Assembly: GCF_000024125.1 (NCBI RefSeq)
Contig: NC_013222.1
Coordinates: forward strand, 930,001 to 994,000
Origin: Robiginitalea biformata HTCC2501
Lineage (GTDB): Bacteria; Bacteroidota; Bacteroidia; Flavobacteriales; Flavobacteriaceae
DNA length: 64,000 nucleotides
Direction of reading: 5' to 3'
This document shows positions 1 through 8,075 of the stretch, one piece after another. The notes below the pieces were generated by a model, which saw nothing but the letters and a program-made list of their open reading frames with translations, ran no database searches and was not told where the DNA came from. The translations under genes and the position numbers were made by a program. Position 1 is the first letter of the stretch; every line of letters starts with the position of its first letter.

Positions 1-78
1 TTTTTCCTGGTAGTATTCCAGGGGTTTGAGGAGGCGAATGAGGGAAATCCCGCATTCGTGCTTGATGGCGTCACTCAT
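1..78 (-). CDS. purF: Amidophosphoribosyltransferase, N-terminal fragment (runs off the left edge)
   Basis: Only the first 26 codons are present, because the gene leaves the window at position 1. The peptide begins MSDAIKHECGISLIRLL and continues into KPLEYYQEK, which I recognise as the N-terminus of the Bacteroidetes PurF-like glutamine amidotransferase. The cysteine at residue 9 would be the glutaminase nucleophile after N-terminal processing. The family catalyses the first committed step of purine synthesis, making phosphoribosylamine from PRPP and glutamine. Neighbours fit, with purN about 1.8 kb away on the same strand. A TAATTTTG promoter element lies only 7 bases upstream of the ATG. 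Confidence 0.8.
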   Translation of the reverse strand, partial: MSDAIKHECGISLIRLLKPLEYYQEK

Positions 79-85
79 ATGCTCG

Positions 86-93
86 CAAAATTA
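86..93 (-). promoter_or_regulatory. Bacteroidetes -7 promoter element of purF
   Basis: The minus strand reads TAATTTTG, an exact match to TAnnTTTG. Only seven bases separate it from the purF ATG, so the transcript would have a leader of very few bases. No clear -33 TTG was found at the usual spacing. Confidence 0.55.
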
Positions 94-94
94 A

Positions 95-114
95 TAAAAG
101 CCCGCATACCGGGC
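95..114 (-). terminator. Short intrinsic terminator after the PfkB kinase
   Basis: On the minus strand a five-base GC stem (GCCCG/CGGGC, plus-strand positions 110-114 and 100-104) with a five-base loop is followed by TTTTA. It starts three bases past the kinase stop codon and ends just before the purF -7 element. The stem is short, so strength is uncertain. Confidence 0.45.
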
Positions 115-116
115 CA

Positions 117-1043
117 TTATTTAACTTCTATATCAAACTGGGTCAGTTCCCTGAACCGCTCCAGCCTTTGGTCGATGTCCTGTGGCCGGAGTTGGATCAG
201 CCGTTCCGTGCCAAAACGCTCCACGCAGAACGACGCCAGGTTGGATCCGTGGATCACCGCGTTGCGCAGGTTGTTGAAGGAGATGTTTTGTGTCTGTGCC
301 AGGTATCCGGTAAAGCCTCCGGCAAAGGTGTCGCCTGCACCCGTCGGGTCAAAGATCTCCTCCAGGGGCAGGGCCGGGGCAAAAAAGATCCGGCTGTCGT
401 TAAAGAGCAACGCGCCGTTTTCCCCTTTTTTGATCACCACGTAGCGCGGTCCCATTTCGTGGATGGCCTCGGCTGCCTTTACCAGGGAATACTCCCCGCT
501 GAGCTGGCGGGCCTCCTCGTCGTTGATGGTGATGACATCTACCTTCCCGATGACTTGCAGCAGGGTATCCAAGGTGTTGTCCATCCAGTAATTCATCGTG
601 TCGAGCACGGTGAGCTTCGGCCGGGAATCCATCTGGCCGATGACGCTCAGCTGAATGTCCGGGTGCAGGTTGCCCAGCATAACGATATCCGCATCCCGGT
701 AGGCTTCCGGGACCACGGGTTGGAAATCCGCCATCACGTTCAGTTCGGTAACCAGGGTATCCCGCATGTTCAGGTCGTTGTGGTACCGGCCGCTCCAGAA
801 AAAGGTTTTGCCGCCGGGCACCACTTCAATGCCGCTGACGTCGATGCCCCGCTCGCGCAGCAGGTCCAGGTAGCTGGCCGGGAAATCCTCCCCGACCACG
901 GAGACGATGGCGCTGTCCGCACGGTAGTGGGAGGCAGCCAGGCCGATAAAGGGGGCGGCCCCCCCGAGTATTTTATCCGTTTTTCCGAAGGGGGTTTCGA
1001 TGGCGTCGAATGCCACTGAACCCACGATCAATAATTTCCCCAT
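117..1043 (-). CDS. PfkB-family carbohydrate/nucleoside kinase
   Basis: The 308-residue protein has the ribokinase fold signatures: an N-terminal glycine pair near residues 27-28 (KILGGAAPF) and the C-terminal anion hole with catalytic base DPTGAGDTFAGGF, in which Asp238 is the base. It phosphorylates a sugar or nucleoside with ATP in the cytoplasm; the substrate cannot be read from sequence. The open frame extends to a TTG at 1058, but a TATATTTG promoter element at 1067-1074 and the MGKLLIVGSV start typical of the family favour the ATG at 1043. It lies between purF and rnhA, all on the minus strand, so a role near purine or ribose metabolism is possible but not shown. Confidence 0.88.
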   Translation of the reverse strand: MGKLLIVGSVAFDAIETPFGKTDKILGGAAPFIGLAASHYRADSAIVSVVGEDFPASYLDLLRERGIDVSGIEVVPGGKTFFWSGRYHNDLNMRDTLVTELNVMADFQPVVPEAYRDADIVMLGNLHPDIQLSVIGQMDSRPKLTVLDTMNYWMDNTLDTLLQVIGKVDVITINDEEARQLSGEYSLVKAAEAIHEMGPRYVVIKKGENGALLFNDSRIFFAPALPLEEIFDPTGAGDTFAGGFTGYLAQTQNISFNNLRNAVIHGSNLASFCVERFGTERLIQLRPQDIDQRLERFRELTQFDIEVK

Positions 1044-1066
1044 AGGGTGTCTGTGCAATTTTGCTG

Positions 1067-1074
1067 CAAATATA
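1067..1074 (-). promoter_or_regulatory. -7 promoter element of the PfkB kinase
   Basis: The minus strand reads TATATTTG, an exact TAnnTTTG match 23 bases upstream of the chosen ATG. Its position decides against the TTG start at 1058, which would leave almost no leader. Confidence 0.55.
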
Positions 1075-1148
1075 CGCTTTTGGGGCGCGACAGCTCCCCG
1101 GGGTGCGGGGGAATCTCGGGAAGCCGGGGCGAATCCGGGAAAAAGGTG

Positions 1149-1784
1149 CTATTTCCGCCCGAAGTCGGCGGGGATTTCCCCCCAGGCACGGGTTTCCCAT
1201 TTAACCACAGGGGTCTCGTAGGAGTTGGTCTCCAGCCAGTGCACCGCACGACGGACCATGTCGAAGAGGTCCCGGTTGGTTTCGGTTTCCTCCAGTTTCG
1301 TATTGCATTTTTTCTTTCGCACCCAGCTCATTGCCGTCCGCGAATCCGAATAGATGATGCGGTTGCTGCCCTGTTTCTTGAGGTAGGCCAGGGCGTGGAC
1401 GATGGCCAGGAATTCCCCGATGTTATTGGTGCCCTGCCGGAAGGGGCCCTGGTGGAACAGGCGCTTCCCCGTCCGGGTATCCACCCCCTGGTACTCCATG
1501 ACCCCGGGATTGCCGCTGGAGGCGGCGTCCACGGAAATCGAATTCGGGTTGGGCCGGCCAACCCGGGCCAGTTGTTCCGGAGAAACGCCTTTGGCCCGTT
1601 TCTTCCTGGCAACGGCTTCCCGGTATCCGGCGCGGTAAGCCATTTCGGCCTGCCCGCGGGAAGGGAACCCCATATACTGGGCTCCCTTTTCCCCCTGGAT
1701 TTGTTTTTTACAGGCCTCCCAGCTCGTATAGACCCCGGGTTTTTTGCCTTTCCATACCACGTAGAACTTATTTTTCTCAGCCAT
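1149..1784 (-). CDS. rnhA: Ribonuclease H1 with N-terminal viroplasmin domain
   Basis: The 211-residue protein starts with a caulimovirus viroplasmin-like RNA-DNA hybrid binding domain (about residues 6-50: YVVWKGKKPGVYTSW and QYMGFPSRGQAE). It ends with an RNase H fold (about 82-211). Candidate metal ligands are Asp86 (SVDAA), Glu124 (NIGEF), Asp147 (YSDSRTA) and a late Asp207. It removes RNA from RNA-DNA hybrids. The C-terminus WGEIPADFGRK is usual in the Bacteroidetes form. The open frame runs to 1841, but the ATG at 1784 gives the normal [11 protein letters not shown] start and overlaps the purN end by 8 bases, implying cotranscription with purN. Confidence 0.92.
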   Translation of the reverse strand: MAEKNKFYVVWKGKKPGVYTSWEACKKQIQGEKGAQYMGFPSRGQAEMAYRAGYREAVARKKRAKGVSPEQLARVGRPNPNSISVDAASSGNPGVMEYQGVDTRTGKRLFHQGPFRQGTNNIGEFLAIVHALAYLKKQGSNRIIYSDSRTAMSWVRKKKCNTKLEETETNRDLFDMVRRAVHWLETNSYETPVVKWETRAWGEIPADFGRK

Positions 1785-2355
1785 GGCCTGGAAATAACAC
1801 AGATTCGACGGCCTTTGGGAAGTACTCGTATTCGAGCGCATGCACTTTTTCGGCTACCGATTCCGGAGTATCCCCGGAGGTAACCGGGATCTCCTGCTGC
1901 ATGATGACAGCCCCCTCGTCATAGGCCTCGTTGACGTAATGCACGGTAATGCCGGTGCGCTTCGCCCCGTCCTGCACCACGGCCCGATGCACATGCATCC
2001 CGTACATCCCCTTGCCCCCGTAGGCAGGCAGCAGGGCCGGATGGATATTGATGATGGCGTCGGGGAATGCCCGGACAACCTCCCCCGGGACCTTCCACAA
2101 AAAGCCCGCGAGTACAATCAGGTCCGGGTCAAAGGAGCGCAGCACCCCCACGAACCCGCCGGGATCCTCAAAGGCGGCCCGGTTAAAACCGTAGAACGGG
2201 AGCCCCAGGCGCTTACACCTTTCAACCACCCCGGCCTGCAGGTTGTTGCCCAGCACGGCCCGGATCCGGACCCGGGGGTCGCGTTCGAAATATTTCGTAA
2301 GATTCTCTGCGTTGGAGCCTGAACCCGAGGCAAATAAAATGATGTTTTTAGGCAT
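1777..2355 (-). CDS. purN: Phosphoribosylglycinamide formyltransferase
   Basis: The 192-residue protein is of normal PurN length. It has the phosphate-binding loop GSGSN (residues 11-15) and the catalytic Asn103-His105-Asp146 set, seen as INIHPALLP and YDEG. It transfers a formyl group from 10-formyl-THF to GAR, the third step of purine synthesis. It is divergent from acpP, with 152 bases between starts. A near-match TACTTTTA lies upstream on the minus strand. Its 3' end overlaps rnhA. Confidence 0.95.
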   Translation of the reverse strand: MPKNIILFASGSGSNAENLTKYFERDPRVRIRAVLGNNLQAGVVERCKRLGLPFYGFNRAAFEDPGGFVGVLRSFDPDLIVLAGFLWKVPGEVVRAFPDAIINIHPALLPAYGGKGMYGMHVHRAVVQDGAKRTGITVHYVNEAYDEGAVIMQQEIPVTSGDTPESVAEKVHALEYEYFPKAVESVLFPGHG

Positions 2356-2470
2356 TGGGGATGTTGTATTCAGCGCCTGGAATTTGCGATAAAAGTACTA
2401 TAGCTATTGGATTTATCGCTAATTTGGAGTACATTTTATCGGGATTTAAGGTATTTAATCCAAAGTTTTA

Positions 2471-2478
2471 TATTTTTG
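2471..2478 (+). promoter_or_regulatory. -7 promoter element of acpP
   Basis: TATTTTTG matches TAnnTTTG exactly and lies 29 bases upstream of the acpP ATG inside an AT-rich stretch. No TTG sits at the usual -33 spacing. Confidence 0.6.
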
Positions 2479-2507
2479 CCAACAATTTAAATTTAAAACC
2501 AAACAAT

Positions 2508-2741
2508 ATGTCAGACATTGCATCAAGAGTAAAAGCTATCATTGTTGATAAGCTGGGTGTTGACGAAAATGAGGTGGTTGCTGAAGCAAGCTTTACCAAC
2601 GACCTGGGGGCGGATTCCTTGGATACGGTAGAGTTGATAATGGAATTTGAAAAGGAATTTGATATCCAGATCCCTGACGATCAAGCAGAAAATATTGCTA
2701 CTGTAGGCCAGGCTATTAGCTACATCGAGGAGGCCAAGTAG
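2508..2741 (+). CDS. acpP: Acyl carrier protein
   Basis: The 77-residue acidic helical protein carries the phosphopantetheine site [10 protein letters not shown] with Ser37 as the attachment residue. It shuttles acyl chains as thioesters in type II fatty acid synthesis. A longer frame begins at 2355, but it contains the -7 element and lacks homology, so the ATG at 2508 is chosen. The gene is AT-richer than its surroundings, which is common for very highly expressed acpP. fabF follows, separated by a hairpin and T run at 2771-2811. Confidence 0.98.
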   Translation: MSDIASRVKAIIVDKLGVDENEVVAEASFTNDLGADSLDTVELIMEFEKEFDIQIPDDQAENIATVGQAISYIEEAK

Positions 2742-2770
2742 GTACATGATATTCAATCAATCGAATTGAA

Positions 2771-2811
2771 ATTATCCATGTGGTAATCGGGCTGCATGGA
2801 TAATTTTTTTT
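2771..2811 (+). terminator. Intrinsic terminator between acpP and fabF
   Basis: A perfect ten-base inverted repeat, ATTATCCATG at 2771-2780 and CATGGATAAT at 2795-2804, is followed by a run of T to 2811. It could end most acpP transcripts while letting some read through to fabF, giving more carrier protein than synthase. Confidence 0.8.
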
Positions 2812-2853
2812 AATTTACACCAGGGTTACACAGCAGACAAACAGATTCCTTTC

Positions 2854-4104
2854 ATGCAATTAAGACGAGTAGTAGTTACCGGTCTGGGAGCCCTTACCCC
2901 CATTGGCAACAGCAAAGACGCATATTGGGAAGGCCTGAAGAATGGCAAAAGCGGATGTGCTCCCATCACCTATTTCGATACAGAAAAGTTCAAGACCAAG
3001 TTCGCCTGCGAATTGAAGGGGTACGACCCCATGGAGTTTTTTGATCGCAAGGAGGTCCGCAAACTGGATCCCTTTGCGCAATACGCCCTGGTCTGTTCGG
3101 ACGAGGCGATTGCGGATGCAGGGCTGGACCTGGATTCGGTAGACAAATTCCGGGTAGGCGTTATCTGGGGTGCCGGGATCGGCGGGCTGGAGACCTTCCA
3201 GACCGAAGTCCTCAACTTTGCCGAAGGAGATGGCACGCCGAGGTTTAACCCGTTTTTTATCCCCAAGATGATTGCGGATATCGCCCCGGGGAATATTTCC
3301 ATCAAGCACGGGTTTATGGGGCCGAACTACACCACTGTTTCGGCCTGTGCGAGTTCGGCCAACGCGATGATCGATGCGCTGAACTACATCCGCCTGGGCC
3401 ACTGCGATGTGGTCGTCACCGGCGGGAGCGAGGCGGCTGTAACCATTGCGGGAATGGGCGGTTTCAATGCCATGCATGCCCTGTCCACGCGCAACGACAG
3501 TCCCGAGACGGCTTCGCGCCCCTTCGATGCAACCCGTGACGGGTTTGTGCTGGGGGAAGGCGGCGGGTCCTTAATCCTCGAGGATTACGAACACGCCAAG
3601 GCCCGCGGTGCCAAAATCTACGCTGAGGTGGTCGGCGGCGGACTGAGCAGCGATGCCTACCACATGACAGCCCCCCATCCGGACGGCATCGGGGTGGTAC
3701 GGGTTATGGAGAACTGCCTGCGGGACGCCGGGATTTCCCCGGAAGAAGTGGACGCCATCAATACGCACGGGACCTCCACCCCCCTCGGGGACGTGGCGGA
3801 GCTCAAGGCAATTTCCCAGGTATTCGGGGAGCATGCGCCGAAAATGAACATCAATTCCACCAAATCCATGACCGGCCACCTGCTTGGGGCCGCCGGGGCT
3901 ATTGAGGCCATCGCCTCCATCCTGGCCATGGAACACGGGATTGTCCCCCCGACCATCAACCACTCGGTGGTGGACGAGAATATCGACCCGAAGCTCAATC
4001 TGACACTCAACAAAGCACAAAAACGGGATGTGCAGGTGGCAATGAGCAACACCTTCGGGTTTGGCGGGCACAATGCCTGCGTATTGTTCAAGAAAATAAG
4101 CTGA
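2854..4104 (+). CDS. fabF: Beta-ketoacyl-ACP synthase II
   Basis: The 416-residue thiolase-fold enzyme has the Cys-His-His triad: Cys165 in TVSACASSAN, His305 in NTHGTSTPLGD and His342 in KSMTGHLLGAAG. It condenses malonyl-ACP with acyl-ACP to elongate fatty acids in the cytoplasm. Length and motif spacing are those of FabF rather than FabB or FabH. It follows acpP and precedes rnc with a seven-base gap, the usual flavobacterial order, so acpP-fabF-rnc is probably one unit with an internal terminator. Confidence 0.97.
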   Translation: MQLRRVVVTGLGALTPIGNSKDAYWEGLKNGKSGCAPITYFDTEKFKTKFACELKGYDPMEFFDRKEVRKLDPFAQYALVCSDEAIADAGLDLDSVDKFRVGVIWGAGIGGLETFQTEVLNFAEGDGTPRFNPFFIPKMIADIAPGNISIKHGFMGPNYTTVSACASSANAMIDALNYIRLGHCDVVVTGGSEAAVTIAGMGGFNAMHALSTRNDSPETASRPFDATRDGFVLGEGGGSLILEDYEHAKARGAKIYAEVVGGGLSSDAYHMTAPHPDGIGVVRVMENCLRDAGISPEEVDAINTHGTSTPLGDVAELKAISQVFGEHAPKMNINSTKSMTGHLLGAAGAIEAIASILAMEHGIVPPTINHSVVDENIDPKLNLTLNKAQKRDVQVAMSNTFGFGGHNACVLFKKIS

Positions 4105-4111
4105 ACCCCGT

Positions 4112-4849
4112 ATGACATTTCCCGGCAACATCTTTAATTCCCATCCTAAGGAGGATGGGGATTTTTTTTTGGGGATCAGCCGGATCCTGGGGTTCAAGCC
4201 GAAAAGCCTGGAGGTTTATAAGCGCGCATTCCTCCACCGGTCGGTCAACAAGAAAGATAAGAACGGGCACCCGATGAATTATGAACGGCTTGAATTCCTG
4301 GGGGATTCCATGCTGGGGACCATCATCTCCAAGCACCTGTACAATGAAGTACCCGCCGGGGATGAGGGCTACCTCACCAAGATGCGCTCCAAGATCGTCA
4401 GCCGGAAACACCTGAACGAACTGGGCAAGGACCTCGGGTTGCTGAACTTTGTCGAAAGCCGGATTCCCAAGGCCCACTTTGGGGAGAACATCCACGGCAA
4501 CGTCTTTGAAGCACTGGTCGGGGCCATCTACCTGGACCGGGGGTACAAGTACTGTGAAAAGTTTATCCAGAGCCGGGTGATTGAGCCCTATGTGGATATC
4601 GAACAACTCGAAGGCCAGGTAATCAGCTACAAGAGCCTGGTGATTGAATGGTGCCAGAAGCAGAAAAAGGAATTTGAATTTGAGGTATATGAGGATACGG
4701 GCAACGACCCGGTGAAGCATTTTGCAGTCAAATTGCATATCGACGGCCGCATCCTGGCCAAGGCCCGCGCCACCTCCAAGAAGAAAGCGGAAGAAAAGGC
4801 ATCGCGACGTGCATTCTTTGCACTCCAGAATAAAATGGACAGCGAATAG
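4112..4849 (+). CDS. rnc: Ribonuclease III
   Basis: The 245-residue protein has the RNase III signature ERLEFLGDS at residues 58-66 with metal ligands Glu61 and Asp65, and a second acidic residue, Glu133, in NVFEALVGAIYLD. A double-stranded RNA-binding domain covers about residues 170-241 (SYKSLVIEW to KKKAEEKASRRAF). It cleaves double-stranded RNA in rRNA processing and antisense regulation. The start lies seven bases after fabF, suggesting cotranscription. Confidence 0.96.
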   Translation: MTFPGNIFNSHPKEDGDFFLGISRILGFKPKSLEVYKRAFLHRSVNKKDKNGHPMNYERLEFLGDSMLGTIISKHLYNEVPAGDEGYLTKMRSKIVSRKHLNELGKDLGLLNFVESRIPKAHFGENIHGNVFEALVGAIYLDRGYKYCEKFIQSRVIEPYVDIEQLEGQVISYKSLVIEWCQKQKKEFEFEVYEDTGNDPVKHFAVKLHIDGRILAKARATSKKKAEEKASRRAFFALQNKMDSE

Positions 4850-4908
4850 GCCCTGAACTAGGTGGATTCGGGCAGAACCGTTATATTTACGATTCGTCAA
4901 AAACCGGA

Positions 4909-5370
4909 ATGGGCGCAACGCTGAACATTTGGGAAGACCTGTTGCAGGACACTACTTTCGGCCTTTTCGCAATCCACAGCCAGTTAGAGGACTACGCCCT
5001 GGCATACGCGCTGAATCAGGCGTGTTCCATCAAGCTGCGGCGCCTGCGGGAGGATCTGGAATTGGACCGACAGGTGAATTTTCCCCTGTTCCAGTACAAG
5101 GACGAAGCGAACCAGCGGGAGTGGACCCTGGTGCGCAATTCAGGCATCAGCACGGGTGCCGGGCCGGCAGCGGGCCTGTTCCCGGATGAACCCAGCCACA
5201 GGCGTCATTACCTGATCCCGGAAAAAAAGGAAGTGGACTACTTCCTGAAACTCGACGGGGAGGACGGGGAACAAAAGCTGGTTGCCAGACTGCTTTCGGT
5301 CGAAAAAATTATCACAGCCTACCGCCTGGAGGCTTCAGAACTGAAATCCAAACAGAACCTAATTTTCTAG
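4909..5370 (+). CDS. IPExxxVDY family protein
   Basis: The 153-residue protein contains IPEKKEVDYFLK at about residues 103-114, the motif that names this Bacteroidetes family. Its function is unknown to me. It has no signal peptide or membrane segment and is moderately acidic. It sits between rnc and pyk with only seven bases before pyk, so it is probably transcribed with pyk. A near-match promoter, TATATTTA, lies at 4882-4889, about 20 bases upstream of the ATG. Confidence 0.85.
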   Translation: MGATLNIWEDLLQDTTFGLFAIHSQLEDYALAYALNQACSIKLRRLREDLELDRQVNFPLFQYKDEANQREWTLVRNSGISTGAGPAAGLFPDEPSHRRHYLIPEKKEVDYFLKLDGEDGEQKLVARLLSVEKIITAYRLEASELKSKQNLIF

Positions 5371-5377
5371 AACAGAT

Positions 5378-6820
5378 ATGCCAAGCCATAAAAAGACGAA
5401 AATAGTGGCCACCCTCGGCCCGGCCACCAGCGACAAGGAAGTCCTTCGCCGGATGATCGAAGCCGGAGTGGACGTTTTCCGCATAAATTTCTCCCATGCC
5501 AATTACGAGGATGTCGGTAACCGGATCCGGATGATCCGGGAGCTCAGTGAAGAACTCGGCCTCTACACGGCAATCCTTGCCGACCTGCAGGGCCCCAAGC
5601 TCCGCGTGGGCGTGATGTCCGGAGAGGTGGTGGTGGCCCCCGGGGACGAAATCCTCTTCAAGACCGGGAAACCTTTTGAAGGTACGGCCGAGGAGGTGTA
5701 CATGAATTACGAGAATTTCCCGAGGGACGTCAAGCCCGGGGAACGCATCCTCCTGGACGACGGGAAACTGATATTTGAAATCCTCGAGACCAACGGAAAA
5801 GACAGCGTCAAGGCGAAGGTCATCCAGGGCGGGCCGCTCAAGTCCAAGAAGGGGGTCAACCTGCCGAACACGAACATTTCCCTGCCGGCGCTGACCGAAA
5901 AGGACATCAAGGATGCTGAGTTTGCCATCTCCCAGGACGTGGACTGGATGGCCCTGTCTTTCGTGCGCCACAGCCAGGACCTGATGGACCTCCAGGAGCT
6001 GATCAACAAGCACTCGGAACACAAAATCCCGATCATCGCCAAGATTGAGAAACCGGAGGCCGTGGACAACATCGACAAGATCGTCGCTTACTGCGACGGC
6101 CTGATGGTTGCCCGGGGAGACCTGGGCGTGGAGGTCCCGGCCCAGGAGGTTCCGCTGATTCAGAAACGGCTGGTGCTCCGCGCCAAAAAAGCGCGTATCC
6201 CCGTGATTATCGCCACCCAGATGATGGAGACGATGATCACCAGCCTGACCCCGACCCGGGCCGAGGTAAACGATGTGGCGAATTCCGTGATGGACGGTGC
6301 CGATGCGGTGATGCTCTCCGGGGAAACCTCGGTGGGGAATTATCCGGTACAGGTTATTGAGCGGATGTCGAGTATCCTGAAAAGCGTGGAGAGCTCGGAA
6401 CTCATCAAAGTCCCACACGACCCGCCCCACGTCCGTACCAAACGATATATCACCAAGAGTGTCTGCTACCACGCGGCGCTGATGGCAAACGAAATCAAGG
6501 CGAAGGCAATATCCACGCTGACCAACAGCGGGTATACCGCCTTCCAGATTTCCGCCTGGCGCCCGGGCGCGCATATCCTGGTATTCACCTCGAACAAGCG
6601 GATACTGTCCCAGCTGAACCTGCTCTGGGGAGTCAAGGCATTTTACTACGACCGGTTTGTGTCCACGGACGAGACCATCGAAGACGTCAACAAGATCGCC
6701 TGCCAGAAGGGATACCTGGAAGCCGGCGACATGCTCATCAGCCTGGCGGCCATGCCGATCAAGGACAAAGGGATGGTCAATACGCTGCGGGTTACCGAGA
6801 TCGACAGTTGTAATTTCTGA
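5378..6820 (+). CDS. pyk: Pyruvate kinase
   Basis: The 480-residue protein matches the usual length. Seen are the ADP/substrate motif RINFSH (35-40), the B domain (about 75-165), and the active-site signature IIAKIEKPEA with catalytic Lys222, followed by MVARGDLGVE. It converts phosphoenolpyruvate and ADP to pyruvate and ATP. It follows the IPExxxVDY gene by seven bases. Its likely terminator lies 115 bases downstream, inside the 3' end of the opposing dinB. Confidence 0.98.
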   Translation: MPSHKKTKIVATLGPATSDKEVLRRMIEAGVDVFRINFSHANYEDVGNRIRMIRELSEELGLYTAILADLQGPKLRVGVMSGEVVVAPGDEILFKTGKPFEGTAEEVYMNYENFPRDVKPGERILLDDGKLIFEILETNGKDSVKAKVIQGGPLKSKKGVNLPNTNISLPALTEKDIKDAEFAISQDVDWMALSFVRHSQDLMDLQELINKHSEHKIPIIAKIEKPEAVDNIDKIVAYCDGLMVARGDLGVEVPAQEVPLIQKRLVLRAKKARIPVIIATQMMETMITSLTPTRAEVNDVANSVMDGADAVMLSGETSVGNYPVQVIERMSSILKSVESSELIKVPHDPPHVRTKRYITKSVCYHAALMANEIKAKAISTLTNSGYTAFQISAWRPGAHILVFTSNKRILSQLNLLWGVKAFYYDRFVSTDETIEDVNKIACQKGYLEAGDMLISLAAMPIKDKGMVNTLRVTEIDSCNF

Positions 6821-6909
6821 TCCGGCCACCGTGTCCCCCGGGCCTGCCTACGTGTTCGTGCCCCCCGGGGCTCTTCCCGCGTTCGTGCCCACAAGGCCCG
6901 CCCTTGCGT

Positions 6910-8010
6910 TTAAAATTCAAACTTTAATTGTACGGAAACCGAATCCTCCCCGGATTCGGTTTTCTCTTTTTCCGTATCCAGGTTCGACAGGGAGATCCCC
7001 AACAGGCGTACGGAGTTCTCAAGGGGTTGCTGGTAGAGGAGGTCCCGGGCTGCCGCCAGGATACGTTCGGGAGAATCGATGTACTCCGCCAGCGTGCGGC
7101 TTCGGGTTTGCAGGCTGAAATCGCTGTACCGGATCTTCAGGGTAATCGTTTTACCCGAACGGTTGCGGGTCCTTAGTCGGCGGCTGAGCTCTTCTGCAAT
7201 CTTCGTCAGTTTTTCAACCATAAATACTTCACTGCTAAGGTTTTCGCTGAAAGTCCGCTCCGCCCCCAGCGATTTCGGGACCCTGCTGGGCTGCACGGGG
7301 CTGTCGTGTACCCCCCGGACCACCCGGTAGTAGTGGTGCCCGCTCTTGCCAAAATGGCCGGTGAGGAAATGTTCACTTTGCCTGCGAAGGTCGGCACCGG
7401 TAAAGATCCCCAGGGCATTCATTTTTTCGGCCGTCACCTTGCCCACGCCGTGGAATTTCCGAATCTCCAGGGATTCCAGGAATTCCTGTACGTCTTCCGG
7501 GGGGACGGTTTTCTGTCCGTTGGGCTTGTTGAAATCGCTGGCGACCTTGGCGATAAATTTATTGACGGAGATCCCGGCGGAGGCGGTCAGGCCGGTTTCC
7601 TCCAGGATGCGCCTGCGGATTTCGCGGGCGATCAGCGTGGCGGAAGGCATCCCCTTGCGGTTGGCCGTCACGTCCAGGTACGCCTCGTCCAGGGAGAGGG
7701 GCTCCACCAGGTCCGTGTATTCCAGGAAGATCCCCCGGATTTGACGGGACACCTCCCGGTAGCGATCGAACCGGGGCTTGACAAACACGAGCTCCGGGCA
7801 GAGGCGCCGGGCCTGTACCCCGCTCATGGCAGAACGGACGCCGAATGTACGCGCCTCGTAACTCGCCGCAGCCACCACCCCCCGTTTGGCTCCCCCGCCC
7901 ACTGCAATGGGACGGCCGCGGAGTTCCGGTTGGTCGCGCTGTTCCACGGAGGCAAAAAAGGCGTCCATGTCGATGTGGATGATCTTTCGCAATTCCCGCG
8001 ATTCTTCCAT
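6910..8010 (-). CDS. dinB: DNA polymerase IV (Y family)
   Basis: The 366-residue lesion-bypass polymerase has IHIDMDAFFASVE with metal ligands Asp14 and Asp16 and the steric gate Phe19. SLDEAYLDVT supplies Asp108 and Glu109. Little-finger and helix-hairpin-helix regions follow (RKFHGVGKVTAEKMNALG). It ends VQLKFEF, a plausible sliding-clamp motif. The open frame begins at a TTG (8016), but that codon lies inside the promoter element, so the ATG at 8010 is chosen. The gene is convergent with pyk and divergent from the CYTH gene. Confidence 0.95.
   Translation of the reverse strand: MEESRELRKIIHIDMDAFFASVEQRDQPELRGRPIAVGGGAKRGVVAAASYEARTFGVRSAMSGVQARRLCPELVFVKPRFDRYREVSRQIRGIFLEYTDLVEPLSLDEAYLDVTANRKGMPSATLIAREIRRRILEETGLTASAGISVNKFIAKVASDFNKPNGQKTVPPEDVQEFLESLEIRKFHGVGKVTAEKMNALGIFTGADLRRQSEHFLTGHFGKSGHHYYRVVRGVHDSPVQPSRVPKSLGAERTFSENLSSEVFMVEKLTKIAEELSRRLRTRNRSGKTITLKIRYSDFSLQTRSRTLAEYIDSPERILAAARDLLYQQPLENSVRLLGISLSNLDTEKEKTESGEDSVSVQLKFEF
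6936..6971 (+). terminator. Intrinsic terminator of pyk inside dinB
   Basis: A perfect 11-base stem, AAACCGAATCC (6936-6946) and GGATTCGGTTT (6952-6962), with a TCCCC loop is followed by a pyrimidine tract ending in five T. On the minus strand the same bases encode the last residues of DinB. Confidence 0.7.
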
Positions 8011-8013
8011 ACG

Positions 8014-8021
8014 CAAATTTA
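8014..8021 (-). promoter_or_regulatory. -7 promoter element of dinB, almost on the start codon
   Basis: The minus strand reads TAAATTTG, an exact TAnnTTTG match, with only three bases before the ATG at 8010. If used, transcription would begin at or very near the start codon. Confidence 0.5.
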
Positions 8022-8075
8022 CGGTATATTTAACCGGAAGGGGCCTGGCAGCGGGTTGCGAACCGATACGAATTC

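Noticed and set aside
168..1019. Long plus-strand frame opposite the PfkB kinase
   Set aside because: GC-rich coding sequence produces long antisense frames; the product has no fold-like pattern while the minus strand is a clear kinase.
5312..6829. A 505-codon minus-strand frame opposite pyk
   Set aside because: It is a shadow of pyruvate kinase, rich in His, Val and Gly without motifs.
6845..6900. Direct repeat GTTCGTGCCC in the pyk-dinB gap
   Set aside because: Two short GC-rich copies without symmetry or hairpin strength; it can arise by chance.
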